DNA of 64,000 nucleotides from Lunularia cruciata (GCA_948567375.1 OX419757.1:18414001-18478000), one strand, 5' to 3'. Shown: positions 44,526 to 56,513, numbered from the stretch's first letter. Notes: generated by a model not told the origin, from the sequence alone. Numbers and translations are program-made.

Positions 44526-45010
44526 TGATGTCATCCCTCCAAAGTTGAATTGTTCCTCCGTTCTAAGAAACCTGGTACACCTTCTGCTCCTTGTCGTCTT
44601 CTTCCACCACCTCTTTGGAACTTCTTGGGTATCAGTCTCTCGAATTCCCCTGCTCTTCTTCCTTGTTCACTTGTCTGATTCTCAGCTACTGATGCCATTT
44701 CTCCAAAGTTGAATCTTTCCTCTGTTCTAAGAAACTGGTACACCTTCTGCTCCTTGTCATCTTCTTCCATGACCTCTTTGGGATATCTCTGGTATTAGTC
44801 TCTCAATTTCCCCTGCTCTTCTTCCCTGTTTGCTTGTCTGATTCACAACTACTGATGTCATTTCTCCCATTTCTCCAAAGTTGAATTCTTCCTCCATTCT
44901 AAGAAACCGGTACACCTTCTGCTCCTTTTTGTCTCCTTCCACGACCTCTTTGGGACTTCTCGGGTATCAGTATCTCGATCTCCCCTGCTTTTCTTCTCTG
45001 TTTGCTTGTC
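44526..45010 (+). repeat. Three tandem repeats of about 163 bp inside hAT
   Basis: Units begin at 44526, 44690 and 44853 (tgatgtcat / tgatgccat). On the minus strand each encodes the phrase EQKVY-FLR-EE-FNFGEM and then QGRRAGE-ERLIP. The minus frames are open for 60-146 codons, longer than chance in this composition. Confidence 0.88.
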
Positions 45011-45130
45011 AAAGAACAAGTGCAGCTCTGCCTGCATCAACTTCAATGTAGGAAGAACAAGCACAACTCTGCCTATGTCAAGCTCAATGTCAAAGAATAA
45101 GCGCAGCTCTGCCAACATCAAGACCAATGA
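45006..45130 (+). repeat. Short diverged tandem repeat (about 40 bp, three units)
   Basis: The phrase 'caGCtCTGCC-NCATCAA' recurs at about 45022, 45066 and 45107. It lies between the 163-bp repeats and the conserved transposase region and may be part of the transposase N-terminus. Confidence 0.65.
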
Positions 45131-45716
45131 TGCTAAATATGGTTTGAAAGTTGTCTCCCATTGTATTTCTACTTCAGCTTTCAACCGGGTGCAATGTCTT
45201 TTCTGCATCATGTTTGGTCTTGAGGAGAATCTTGGTGCAAAACGCAATGTCACAACTAACGTGCAAGGGTGGAGTGCACCATTTTGGTATGACAACATTG
45301 AGTTTCATCTGAAGAAGCAACACGCTCTCAAATTTGGATAGTATGAAAAGCTGCAATCAAAATTGGAGCAGGAGCATTTCTTTGTTGAGGTAGAGGTCCC
45401 TTTCAAAAGCACTCTTAGGGCTCACTTTGTCTCTGAAGTTACGGGAAATTGTGAGATTGTCTTCATCATCCATAAAGGAATCATTGGAGTAATTGTTGGT
45501 GAGATGATGTATACAGTGAAGGATGAGGCCAGTGATGTTGATGATGATGACGAGCAAGAGCTTGCATTTGGGATTGAGGACGAATGTGCAATTGTGGTTG
45601 CTAACGCCTGTGCCAATGCTGTGAAGGCAAAGCAGCGAGAGTTGGCAGTTTTCAAACCCAATAAGCCAATAGATAATGTGCCAAAGTGCCTTCTTACTAT
45701 ACTGTCACAATCGTAA
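45006..45716 (+). pseudogene. hAT transposase, N-terminal part with BED-like finger
   Basis: One frame continues from 45006 to 45716 with a single TAG at 45339-45341. It carries the pattern C-x2-C (VQCLFCIMFG), then WSAPFWYDNI and HLKKQH, a BED-type DNA-binding finger that would recognise the transposon ends. An acidic stretch (DVDDDDEQE) follows. Similar proteins that I recall occur in oomycete and other hAT families. Confidence 0.68.
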
Positions 45717-45876
45717 AATCCAAAACACAGCTCTTCAACCTTGCCATTCAATATGTTGTGTGTGGAGCATCATTTTGCATGACAGCTAACATCATCGGCA
45801 AGACATTTGAAGTCATCTTTGCTCCATCATTGTGATCTTGCTCCCGTCAGAATGTCAGTAGCTTTGTTAGGATAGT

Positions 45877-46969
45877 TTGTGCAGCCAACTTTCAACAACT
45901 ATTAGAGCTGCTGAAGAAAACTTGGGCATTTTTGTTAGCACTAGACTCAGCATTGCACTAGAGCACATCATATTTGGATGTTTGTCTTTGTGTGTATGTG
46001 GAGAACAAGGGCGTTGTTTGCAACCTGCACGGGTGCATATGGCCAAATTTTTACCAACACGAAGGCAAAGTCATGTTCAACATGATTTCTCAATTTCTTG
46101 ATGTACTTTGCACTCATTGGAGAATTTGTCTTCTTGGCATGTCAAGCGATGGAGCTCAAAATATGACAAAGCTTCAAGGAGTACTTCACAATGATTGTGA
46201 TCTGATCCAAATTTGGTGCGGAGCGCACCAGTTTGATCTAGTTATGCAGCATATCATGAATGTAGTTGTGAAGTAGCGCTTCTTCTTTGTGATGACGGGT
46301 TTCATTTCACATCTCACGTGACAACAGAACCCAGTTGTAGAAATGAGTACGACATGCACTCGTATTGTAAACCGATGGCTTTCTAAAGACAAGGTTACAA
46401 CTTGGTTTCTAGCTTACACCAGCCTGAGCTCTTAGCTTACATTGATTTGAAGCAGCCTATGAGTGCCCTGGCTCAACTTTGGTGGGTGCACCTTCTTGCC
46501 ATGGATACCTTCATGGTGAACAACGCCAAAACTTTTTGCAAGATTCAAGGCTTGACAACCATATTATCACACCAGCAGGTGGAGCTTGATGCTCTCATTG
46601 GCACCTTCATTGAAGATCTAAGTATTAATTGCCCATTGACAACAGAAATGATTTCTGTCCTAGATGTGAACACGCATATTATTAGGGGTCGCTATGTGCT
46701 TGCACTTCAAAATGTGCATGAATTTGTTGTCGGACTCGCATCATGGGTTGAAGGCATTGTTAATGCTACCAATGAGATGGACCGTAACGAGTTTGTTGCA
46801 AGATGTTGGTCCAGTCTTTTTTGAAGCATGTGCTTCCATTGAGAGACTCATAGTGGAGCGCGATGCAGACAACAGCCCATTCATCGATCCACTTGTACTA
46901 CCACATGTTATACCGCAAGAGCTTGTTTGCATGTCTGCTGCCAACTTCATTCGCAAGGCTTGTAGATAG
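45877..46969 (+). pseudogene. hAT transposase, catalytic region (frameshifted)
   Basis: Piece 45974-46276 contains ICLLGMSSDGAQNMTKLQGV, with the conserved catalytic Asp block, and IWCGAHQFDLVMQHI, the hAT C-x2-H signature. Further pieces 46402-46824 and 46694-46969 lie in other frames. At least three frameshifts separate them. Confidence 0.75.
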
Positions 46970-47128
46970 AGCTTTTGCTTGCAGCACCTATACGCGGCCA
47001 CACAAATAGATGTCATTGCCAATGAGCATAAAGCTCTTCTTCTAGCTTATCACAATGTGCTAGTGTTGCATGAGTGCATTGATGGTTGTAACCAAAAGAT
47101 ATTGTTTGATGCTTGAACCTTGCTCGGT

Positions 47129-47316
47129 TCTTGCTTCCAAACTTAGTTGAGTTTTGGGGTGGCGTTTCCTGGCACAAGACAGTGGAGTCTGACTTCTCTG
47201 TTCTGAGGTGTGAGAAAGGTGATCACAGTAAGAGTCTCTCAGACTTTGGACTTGAAGATGTGCTGTAAGCAAAGCAGTATATGCAAATTAAGGCACTTAG
47301 GGATGATGATAATTGA
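47129..47316 (+). pseudogene. hAT transposase, C-terminal dimerisation region
   Basis: The plus frame reads SDFSVLRCEKGDHSKSLSDF followed by GLEDVL, a stop, AKQYMQIKALRDDDN, and ends at TGA 47314-47316. This matches the hATC pattern 'SDFSLLRWEKDE-R--LTDFSLEGILHAKQ'. It marks the end of the transposase about 190 bp from the right terminus. Confidence 0.7.
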
Positions 47317-47504
47317 GGAGTAACCTCGCTTTTTGTGTTACAATCTATAGATTGATGGATAATTTTGCTAATGTTCATCTTGTTGCACGAGTTTTTTTTT
47401 CTAATTTTTCATTTTTTTCTTTCAATCTCGACTAAATGTGTACCATCTAAATTAATTTTGAAATGACACCTATATTAAATTAATTTAGGTAATTCAGTTC
47501 GATT

Positions 47505-47524
47505 GCCTATTATAAGCAAGCCTG
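47505..47524 (-). repeat. Right terminal inverted repeat (hAT)
   Basis: gcctattataagcaagcctg; its reverse complement differs from the left end by one base. Confidence 0.92.
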
Positions 47525-47532
47525 GTTATCAC
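47525..47532. repeat. Target-site duplication, right (hAT)
   Basis: gttatcac. Confidence 0.95.
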
Positions 47533-48432
47533 TATATCACATGAGTTATCAAGTCCTTTTGGCGTGGACTTCGAGGGATAATTAGTTGATTGAGCTCATC
47601 AAATTCGGTACTTTTCCCTTACGCATGACATGATGAAAGCTGATGAAGTATCTGGAATTTGGAACGTATGTATGGTATTTTAGTGACAGTTGAATGGCCA
47701 CATTTTTGATACTCTTGTAACGCTAATGTCAACCTCCAATTTCGAATCCTGAGAGTAAATCAAGTGGTCCACGCCTCTACGTGACTGGATATGCCTTGGC
47801 CTGCTCTCATAGATGAATGATGAATTGGAAGTAGAGTCTTATTACATACTTGAAACGATGTAAATCGATATTTTTCGTTTGGATCGACGACGCGTTTTAA
47901 AGTCTATTTAGTCAGAGATTATTTATACTTGGTCTAAGACGACCGGTTGATTTTGGCGGAGGATGTGGTTACCGACGTTGCTCATGATCGTATTTTTGGA
48001 AAGAATTATTATGCATCCTCTTGGTGGCTAGCAGAGCACAAGGTTTTCTAGTATATGGCATGTAGTGAGATTTGTTTTTGTTCCTCTCGTTTTAGAATTA
48101 TATTTTGCAATGAACATTGCATCTAAATCATTTGTCGATGAGTGCACGAGAATGTATTACACGTTGGGATATCACACTTTCGTACTTTGTAATATATTTT
48201 AGATGGTGTGTAGTTAGTTGATACAATTCATAACATAACAACATAAGAAAGCAATCAGTTTTTGTTTTTCCATTTACTCTCGTAATTAGACCTTATGCCT
48301 TGTATGGCTTGAGTATCTTAGTATCTTAGGTGCGATAAACAGAAATTTCATTTCGTAATTAGACCCTACTCCTTGCATAACTTGAGTATCTTAGGTCCTT
48401 GCATAGCTTAATATTTTAGGTGCGATACAATG

Positions 48433-48488
48433 GATTTTTCATTTCGATACTATAAGGACCTAGCCCCTTAGTATCGAAATGAAAAATC
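48433..48488. repeat. 20-bp perfect foldback in the C7 tail
   Basis: Arms 48433-48452 (gatttttcatttcgatacta) and 48469-48488, loop 16 bases. Confidence 0.9.
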
Positions 48489-48547
48489 TATGGAAACCTA
48501 GCTCCATATAGAGATCTAGTCCCATTTTACCTCGTTTGTCTCTCCCT

Positions 48548-48693
48548 TGTACGATACTATAGGGACCAAACCCCATTCTACCTCATTTTGATGTGGGTCT
48601 TCCATCCTTCTCGTGTTCTGTGTACGATACTATAGGGTCCTAACCCCATTCTACCTCATTTTGATGTGGGTCTTCCCATCCGTCTCGTGTTCT
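48548..48693 (+). repeat. 73-bp tandem duplication in the C7 tail
   Basis: Units start at 48548 and 48621 (tgtacgatactataggg). Each includes the conserved 'gtcttcccatcc' segment, so the 3' end itself has been duplicated. Confidence 0.85.
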
Positions 48694-48725
48694 ATGAGGC
48701 CCGCTTTCTTTCTCTTTTGGATCGA

Positions 48726-50216
48726 CACAATTAACGAAAGACACATATGTTACTTCAAATATTCGCAGAGTCACACTCTCGCGAGCTCGTAAAAATTGAA
48801 CGCGGAAGCAGGTGGGTGGATGGAACGCATGGCTGACTTTAGCCTCCCATTTAGAAAATTTTAATAACGTTTACGAGAGCATCTCGTTACAAACAGGCAA
48901 CACCCGGTCAAAATTTGGACCATCAACATACTGTATATACAAAAGACGTGACCGATGCCAGCTTCTCAGCATGCAGCTCTACAACTCAACTCAGAGAAAA
49001 TATTGTGGATACGTAAGTACTTGTTCAAGCAAAAGGTAGGTGATGCATTGAGCCTCTAGATCTAGTGTTCATGTACTTCTACCTCAAGAGAGGCAGGAAG
49101 GAAGCTTTAGTAGGAGGCTCACGATAAGGTCCTTCGCGGTGCTGATAGTGCTTATAGACTGGAAGGGGGCAATCCCATCGGCACAGTCGATGTCGACGTA
49201 GCTCGTGTCATGAAGACATCAAGCACCGTACACAGTTTGTTAGTTCAACGTAAATGTTGCGAGTCCACATCGCTTCTGTTGAAACCACTGTTGAAATCGC
49301 TTTGGTTGAAAGCACTAGTGAAATTCATATAGAAGTTGCAAGCTTGAGATTGATTTGAACCACTGAAGGCCAACGCATACCCACGATAGGTGCGTGTTAT
49401 TCATGAGTTTAATGGGAAAATATTAGCAGCATGTTACTCACGGTAGACAGTTGAGATCTTGCAGAGCGCAGCCGCCTCCATCTCCTGCTCAAGCTCCTCG
49501 CTCCTTGCCTCAAGTGGTGATTCAACTCAGCCAGGTTCACAGTTGCACAAAATTTCCTGGGACTCAGGAGAGTTCCACGGTGTTTCTTTGCCTGTTATTG
49601 TGTGGATTAATCCGAAGGGCCTTTCGGTTGGTGCTCGAATTAGACCGAAACGACGTCCTGTCTTTTTGGTTTAATTGGTCTTCCACTTGTGATATGACGC
49701 ATGTTATGCGTACAGATGAATAGACGTTCCTCAGGAAGTTAGACTTGCACTGTTATGAACTTAGATTGGGGCATAGACCGGTTGTGCGATGTCACACCGC
49801 CGCATCAAATTAGCAAGAGCAGTTAATTTGCCACTGTTTGTTGACCAAGAAAGTCCCGACCGAAGCGCCAAAACAGTCCGTCGATGTGGAGCCGGAACTT
49901 TCTGACTGGATCGGTATAGCTCACTAATGTAGGATGAAGATTAGATGTGCCAAAATCGTCACAACCGTATGGGACATGCACATAGAACAATCACGCGTAA
50001 GGTCAATAAGACGAAAACGTTAGTGCAGCAGCAACTGGGTGAAATTAAAAGGGCCATGATTCCAGCATTTCTGCAAGGTCCTGACCTTTCTAAAGTAGAC
50101 GAACTCGAGTGACAGCAGTGTCCACAACCCTCCTTAGACACACCCTATCCCGAGGTTATTGATGCTTCTGATGGCGCCGCTCCACGTCACCCTTCACCTG
50201 AAAGACCTGTCCAAAC
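48726..50216. other. Unassigned GC-richer DNA
   Basis: Short ORFs at 49451-49723 and 49459-49674 overlap in different frames and show no domain. No RNA gene seen. Confidence 0.3.
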
Positions 50217-51204
50217 TTACATCGGAAGCTTCAGCAGTGAATATCTGGTTGGCAAAGGCAAAAGGAACAGCGATAATTGTATCCCTTCCATTCCCAGAAA
50301 ATCAATGGTCCCCATAATCCCTACACTTCGTGCTTGCCGAACACAGCTGTGCATGGAAGACAATTCAGGAAATGTCTCACCAAAATCACAAGTGAGCAGT
50401 CTCATGAGATTAACACCGCAAGTGCTTGATATAGGAAATGTGAGCATATTTTGAGCACTGTGATCAGCTGAAGGACAGATCAAACGCACACCGTCGGGCT
50501 TGATGTGGGACTTCGGGGAAATTTTTCTGCACTCACTCAAAATGCTAGCAGGAGGTGCCGTCCCCATAACCGTCACCTCCGTGTTGTAGAATCCAGTCAC
50601 TTTCTTGACTCCTTGTAGTTTCTGGATTCTTCCTGTCACCTCCTCCTCGCACGATGTGCAACACATTGGCACCAAAAGAACGACCTCCTAAATCTTCTCT
50701 TCTTTATGGTCACAGCTGTAGGCTTGCACCCTGTTCCAATCATTAGAGCTATTGCATGTAGGTTCCTCCTCCTCCTTCTCCTCACTACTAGAACTAGTAC
50801 TTACTTGGTCCTCGTCATCTTCGTTGGAGGTGCTCTGTTCGTCCTCGTCTTTGTCACAACTGCTATGTTCGTCCTCTTTACCGCCAGAACAGCTTTGTTG
50901 TTCCTCCCCATAGTCTGAACTTGCCAGTTCTTTCTCCTCATCGTCCGAACTGACTCGTTCTTCGTCTTCAATCTTCATCTTCATCTTCATCTGAACTTGC
51001 TCCTTCTTCCTTGTCTTCGTCAGGACTGCTTTGCTCTTCTTCCTCCTTTTCATCAACAGATGGATCTTGCGAAGAATCATCTTTCTCCTTATCAGAACTG
51101 TCGGATGGGCATGCGCAATCACGACCACTAGACGAATAAGGCTCGCACTTTCGAACGAACAATCTTCCCTGCCTGCCATTGTAGAATTCGTCAACTCTTT
51201 CCAT
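50217..51204 (-). pseudogene. Acidic-region plus HMA-domain gene, broken by one frameshift and one stop
   Basis: ATG at 51204 (MERVDEFYNGRQGRLFVRK). A Ser/Asp/Glu-rich region follows (SSDKEKDDSS ... EDEDED), in which one extra T in a GATGAA run near 50970 shifts the frame. The shifted frame keeps the same acidic style (SSDDEEKELASSDYGEEQ) to a TAG at 50688-50690. In the same frame after it comes an HMA domain: EVVLLVPMCCTSCEEEVTGR (CxxC metal site), FYNTEVTVMGTAPPASILSE and CRKISPKSHI. Residues after that look unrelated and may be intron or UTR. It would bind soft metal ions. Either a young pseudogene or a gene with an unrecognised intron. Confidence 0.6.
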
Positions 51205-52133
51205 CTTCGCCGCTTGCACTAAGCTTCAGTCCGATGGAAATTTGCGAGAGCCTGTATGTACGTCGCCTCGTGATCCCGAAGACCAAGAGCGAACAGAAAA
51301 CTCGATGAAAGATGACAGCAGCAACTTTCGCACCTTGCAGATGAAGGCTGGACGAGCCAAACTATAACGTAGAGAGTCGTCAACTATGACCGTGGAGAAG
51401 TTAGTTGAAGTCGAGCGTTTCTCGATGAAATGCCCGTGCCCTCCAACGCTTGCCCCCCGTGAAGAACTGAAGAACCGAATCTCAGAAATTAAACTGAAGG
51501 AGAACCAACAAGCATTCAAATTTTTGCTATTTTACTGTTTACGTTTTCCTCGCAGCGGTCCTGTTGCGCCTATTGAATCTATTGCTATTCACACTGAAAG
51601 TTGATATTACCTTCCGTGGTTGTTTCTGATGCACCTTTACAGGAGTGCTCAAACAAATGGCCCAAAATTTCTTTTTATACCTGCGTGCGGGACCTTCTGA
51701 TGTACGCATCGCACCACACGCTGGACGATTCCTAACGTTTTAGTGAACTGGGTGTAAACCGGTCAGCGATGTAATTGACTATTCTAAAGATCACTCCGTA
51801 CGTACGCGTGTTTTGCTCAGCTTGACTCAGCTTCATACGGATGGAAGTCCTGCCTGCCTGTTCCGTTTTAGGACATTGTGACGTTTCATTGAATCCACTC
51901 TCCGGCTGCCCTGCGCTAATATTAACTCCGGAATTAGGAGTTAGTTAAGACGCTGGTGAGAAATTCATCGAAAAATTTTGTCGACGTATATGTGCCGTAG
52001 CTATATGTCACACATGAGCAGTGCACTCACCAGCTAGCTGAATAGGATCGCCCGGTTTTTACGAGCCTGTCAGAAAGTTTCTTGAGTAAAGCATGGAGAA
52101 ACATTTACTTTTTTCATACGTAAAGGGGATGAA
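51205..52133. other. Unassigned DNA upstream of the HMA gene
   Basis: Probable promoter side of the minus-strand HMA gene. ORFs at 51386-51604 (plus) and 51226-51519 (minus) are overlapping and unrecognised. No clear TATA box chosen. Confidence 0.3.
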
Positions 52134-52463
52134 TTGAAATATAAAGAAAAAATGGACTGCTGTAACGAGCTTCACTTCGTCAGGTTCTTCGATCATAACA
52201 GTTCCGTTTTTAGACTTCAAATTATCTGCATAACTGTATATTTCTACTTATCTCAAGAAGGACGTTTTTATCTGACAGAAGCGCCGTTTCAGATGATTGT
52301 CCCTGTTGCAACGGCAACGGAAAGACATTCCACCCGCACGCTTCTCATCATTGACACCAAGATTGCAGAGAAGGGGCGGCTGACAATCCATGCAATCCTG
52401 TCAGAAGGAACTGGGCCAGGCAGAGCTATGTGCAGTGGTAGTTTTGTTTTCCAGTACGTATGA
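52134..52463 (+). other. Unrecognised ORF (109 codons)
   Basis: The C-terminal half (FQMIVPVATATERHSTRTLL, then DTKIAEKGRLTIHAILSEGT) has a protein-like composition with alternating beta-type residues, while the first half does not. It could be a single exon or an old gene fragment. No family assigned. Confidence 0.3.
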
Positions 52464-55400
52464 CTTTTTCTATTGTGGGTGTCGAAATAACTAGAGTTAG
52501 TTTAGTCAGAGCAGGAGTTGACCCCAGTAATCTTCATCAGAACCAAAACCACCCCGGACTCTTCTGCTGTTGAAATGCTCCTGTAAGTAAGGATTCTCGT
52601 GCACAAGGTGCATGTGACCTCCGGTTATCGTGACAGCTTGTGAACCCTGAGAAGCTTGCAGAAACTGTGCTAATTTTTTAAATTGAGCAAGGATCAAGTA
52701 CGAAGTTGCTTTTGTCGTTTATTTTGTAAATGGCAGATCCACCAAGATGCTTGAAGAGTGGGAAGGTAACACTTCTGGCGTCAATCAGGTCCTTCGCTGC
52801 TTGTTTCTAACCCCGGCAGTGGCAGCTAACATATTCGACACTAAAGAAGTAATCAGGTAAGAAGTGACGATTTACAGCTGGCCGGCACAAGGTGAAGGAT
52901 TATTCTGCGGCTTCCTACAAGCCTTTCTTCAAGTCAAGAGGCAGGTAAGATATGAGAATCTGTGGACCTACAACTCCTAACCTGCTGCGTTGATCAGCAA
53001 GGAGGGGAAAGAAAGAGCGCCGCCGCCGTCGAGGAAAACACAGGAGCGTTCCTTATCGCAGACGGTTGAGACCTTTGCACAAAAGAAGCAACATGTTCAG
53101 GAAACCTTTATCTCCTGACCACCTTTGTCCAAAGGTGGTCAAGAGGGAGGCTCCACGTTCCTGCAATTCAAGCCACGCATAAGGATTTTTAAACCGCTGA
53201 ATTCAGACACTTATTCTCTATGACAGAACTACCATGCTAATCTCCTTGTTCCGTTCTTCGAGTAGGTTGAGGGAGCAGCACTTTGCGTGTACGATCATGT
53301 AACGCCAAGCAGACCTGCCAACTAGAGACCATAAGTCAAACTGGGGAAGGGGCTTCACTTCAAACACTAGGAAAGCCATTGTATTTGCACATGTAATATT
53401 TGCAACTCTGGTTTGTGAGCCCCGTTGTCTTAGCGTTTGCTTGAATGTACTTTCACAGTCATTGTTGCTTTCGGTGCAAGTTGAGTGAGCATTCGGCAGT
53501 TAATTCAAGATAATCATGCTTACTCGAGAATCTCATTACCAAAACCAGTTTCTCGGAGTCTTAAATGTTAGTGATAACTGCTGGTGGTCTCTGTTACACA
53601 AGAATAGCATAAGGACTCTAAAGATTTTCTGGCTTTCAGGACATGATGCTCGATTTGATGATATTTGTTGTCAAGGTTCACCCGACGATGAAGGAAGGGA
53701 CAGCATGCAAGACAAATCCATTTCCTCCAATGGCCACTCGTGCCGTGGACTGTGCCCTCTGTTATGGAGCACCAGTTCCAGTCAGTCCCGAACCGTGTCC
53801 AAGGAACACATTGCGGATAGAACACAGGAGATTAATTTAGCCTTTGGTTGACATGGACGACTAATCAAAAGCTACCTGAACTCGGACATGGTTTCCCAGC
53901 TTGTTTAAAATTGGCTACCAACCAGCTTCTCACAACAGTCTGGCACTGCTGGACAGATCCTCTCGATGGTAAGCTAAACTCGGGTCAGCGAATGCTGACT
54001 GATGCTGAAGGGCTCTCCAGAGTTACCGCTCATTGACAACCTTCTGAGTAAAAGTGGGATCAATAATATGACTTCTTCCCAAAGACATTTGGTCGCTTCG
54101 GGGTATCACGTGAAAAGACTGCAGCAAGAAGATCGTAGTCGATATGACTGTGGACTAAAGGAATTTCAGGCTAGAGAATTATTTTCAGGGAATTGGATTT
54201 TGCGGAAAACTACCGATTTGGCGGAAAACTTTACTTGTGTGATCTTATTGTTGTTAGAGATCAATTGTCATTTGACCGCGTACTTAATGGTGCTGCAACT
54301 CTGTGTGCTTCGTTCGAGTGTGCAATAATTGATTCTGGACTAATGAATGCCACTCAGATAATCACGAGTAAACGAAGTCTCACTTATTGAATACAGAGAG
54401 TTCCTTGAGGATGATCCGTATCGCATTTAAAAAAATTTCTTTGCAGCAACAGTGGGAGTACGATATTCTGCTTCTGTGAAGGAAGTGCTTCCCTTTGATT
54501 GGAGTTTGCTACTCCATCATATTGGCGCTTCACCTACACTAAAGAAGAGACCTGAAGTTGATCTGTTTCTCCTATCTAGGTCGCTGGCACTATCCGAAAT
54601 AGAAAATGCAGCTTCGATGTAGGTGGGAAAACTACAGCCTGATGAGCCGCCCCCTTCACGCTATACTCTCTTTACGGTGTCAAGATTGGATTGCTGCGAC
54701 GTAAACATAGAACGACTCGATGTGCTTGCGAGAATGAGAGGTGTGGATGAGTGTTCGCCAAGAATATTAAAACTACATATGCGGCTTCGATATTTGATAG
54801 TTCGAGTCCAAATCGACCTCTAATTTCACTCCTTTGTCAATCAGGACGGCCGCCGAGTTCTATTCCTCCACACACAATTCTGAGAGCAAAAAACTAACCT
54901 ATATACATTGACTTAACAATATTCCATCATCAACATGCACAAATTGTAAACCAGTATACATAACTTAGTATCTCAGAGTATCGTTAAGAAATTGAGTCTC
55001 GTAACGTCTCCAACTACGAGATGGTAATTTAAGTAGCGATGCGAAGGTGAAACAGAAGCAAAAATCTAGCTCCGATTTACTCACCGTCACTCGTAGTGGT
55101 AAAGCAGAAGGAGATCGAAAGTTAATGATGATGACGTACGAAATGAACGAACTGTAAGCGCACTGGATATTGTTCATCAAACTCCATGGATGATGATCTA
55201 TATCTAAAATACCAATGAACCTCAGGCTCCGGAGGCAGATTATTCTAAGTTACCTGTAAACATAAGAAGATTACTTACGTTACGAACGTTGCTTACAATA
55301 AGGCTCGCGTAACCAAACGTGAGACCTATTGAAACTCTGAAACTCCCTATAGATCCGAGAAAATATGCAGGAAGAGAAATCTACAGTCCATGGCCATGAA

Positions 55401-55465
55401 AGTAAGTCATCTGTATCAGCAGCTGTGCAATCCGACATCTTTTTACAGAAGTTGAATTGGTCCTC
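52464..55465. other. Unassigned DNA with scattered short ORFs
   Basis: Minus-strand 52506-52697 contains AVTITGGHMHLVHENPYL, faintly like the C-terminal catalytic-His region of alpha/beta hydrolases. Plus-strand 53516-53851, 54002-54390 and 54623-54823 have protein-like segments (for example CCDVNIERLDVLARMRGVDE) without a family. A 10-bp stem gaccaccttt / aaaggtggtc lies at 53117-53140. Possibly remnants of fragmented genes. Confidence 0.3.
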
Positions 55466-55625
55466 CTACGTTCTTCTAATGGGTACTGGATTTCGAGACA
55501 TGGACTTCTTCATGGATTGAAGCTGGGTAGAAGTAGGAGCCTGCCCAACTAGATTGTTAAAGCTTAAATTAAAATAGCTAGACGGTGTAAGTTGTGCAAG
55601 CGCTTTGGGGATTTCGACGGAGAAG
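55466..55625 (-). pseudogene. LRR receptor-like protein fragment
   Basis: Reads FSVEIPKALAQLTPSSYFNL, then SFNNLVGQAPTSTQLQSM, then MSRNP, matching the last leucine-rich repeat and the start of the Cys-capping region of plant LRR receptor-like proteins/kinases ('SGEIP--LA-LT-LSYLNLSFNNL-G-IP'). Only about 50 codons fit. The rest of the enclosing frame (to 55813) does not look LRR-like, and there is no kinase or membrane segment. An isolated fragment. Confidence 0.6.
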
Positions 55626-56513
55626 TTACAGGAGTGATCAAAGACTGGGAAGTGAGTTAGTACTACTGAAGGTAGAAACTGTTGAAGGAATTCCCGAAGA
55701 GTGTAAAGTATCGGATTCCAATACGATCGCGGAGTCCTCCAGGGCCAACGGGCCCACGGTATAGTGTCGAAGACAGACAGGTTCCAAAGGTGACGAAGAA
55801 TCAGGAATAGCACAATTCATGAGGTATAGGAGTAACTCTAAAACTGTAGAAAGGTGGACGTGTCTTCCTATCTGGGACGTATCCTTTCTAACTCGCTGCC
55901 AATACCAAAGTTAAAGCGGGAGACCTGTAACTGTAAGCTTACAGGTGCACCTGACCAGGTATTTGTAAGAGAGTACAGACCGGCAGGAATGATCCAGATC
56001 AAGATGATCTCATTGACAAGTTTCCGTGTCTCAGATCACGCGTTGAGCTTCCATTACAAAGACCTAACTTCCAACGATACACCAGTGACCAATGTTAAGG
56101 TGAATCTCGTGTCTCCAATGAATTCCATCCGTCGAAGAACCAACTGCAAAAAACTGATATGCCAGTCAACTTCACATGAATGACTGATGTGTAAGAGAAT
56201 CGTTTTCTCGACGAGGCCTAATCATGTATATTTTGAACTTCAGTGATCTGCGCATCCTCAACTTTCCGTTGGAGAACTTCTATCTAGCTATTATCGACCA
56301 ATACAGTTCAAGAAAAGGCTAGCTGTGCCTACTCCCATACTGAACAGAAGACGTCCCACTAGGAGATCAACAATGGCAACTTCGTATGATGAGCCTGGCA
56401 ACATCTGGACAAGCTTACTTTCTCTACTTGACAGCTTACTGTTGTCGGCACAACATTTGGACCCCGTCACTTCCGATTCCTGACCTAGGTACCACCCGAC
56501 TCTTTGCACAGCT
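55626..56513. other. Unassigned DNA
   Basis: ORFs at 55854-56183 (plus) and 56291-56593 (minus) show no recognisable domain. Confidence 0.3.

Larger units (their letters stand above)
43970..47524 (+). mobile_element. hAT DNA transposon with complete ends
   Basis: 3555 bp. The terminal inverted repeats CAGGCCTGCTTATAATAGGC (43970-43989) and its complement (47505-47524) match at 19 of 20 positions; the termini begin CAGG as is usual for hAT. An exact 8-bp duplication flanks them. Subterminal aattaat motifs occur at both ends. Inside are tandem repeats and a broken transposase. The ends are intact enough that mobilisation in trans was possible. Confidence 0.92.
47910..48725 (+). mobile_element. 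3' end of LINE family C, diverged (C7)
   Basis: Matches C1 from about 32612 (ttatacttggtctaaga) through the region before the stop, then the tail, ending 'ctatgaggcccgc' in place of the usual terminus. The tail is internally rearranged (foldback and tandem copies listed separately). The most diverged copy in the window. Confidence 0.7.

Noticed and set aside
44526-45010. CRISPR-like array
   Set aside because: Units of about 163 bp are contiguous without spacers, inside a plant-type hAT element.
48812-49723. Short plus-strand ORFs as genes
   Set aside because: They overlap in different frames, have no domain, and match chance length for this composition.
52506-52697. Alpha/beta hydrolase C-terminus
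   Set aside because: A single His-containing block is not enough; no nucleophile elbow or second catalytic residue nearby.
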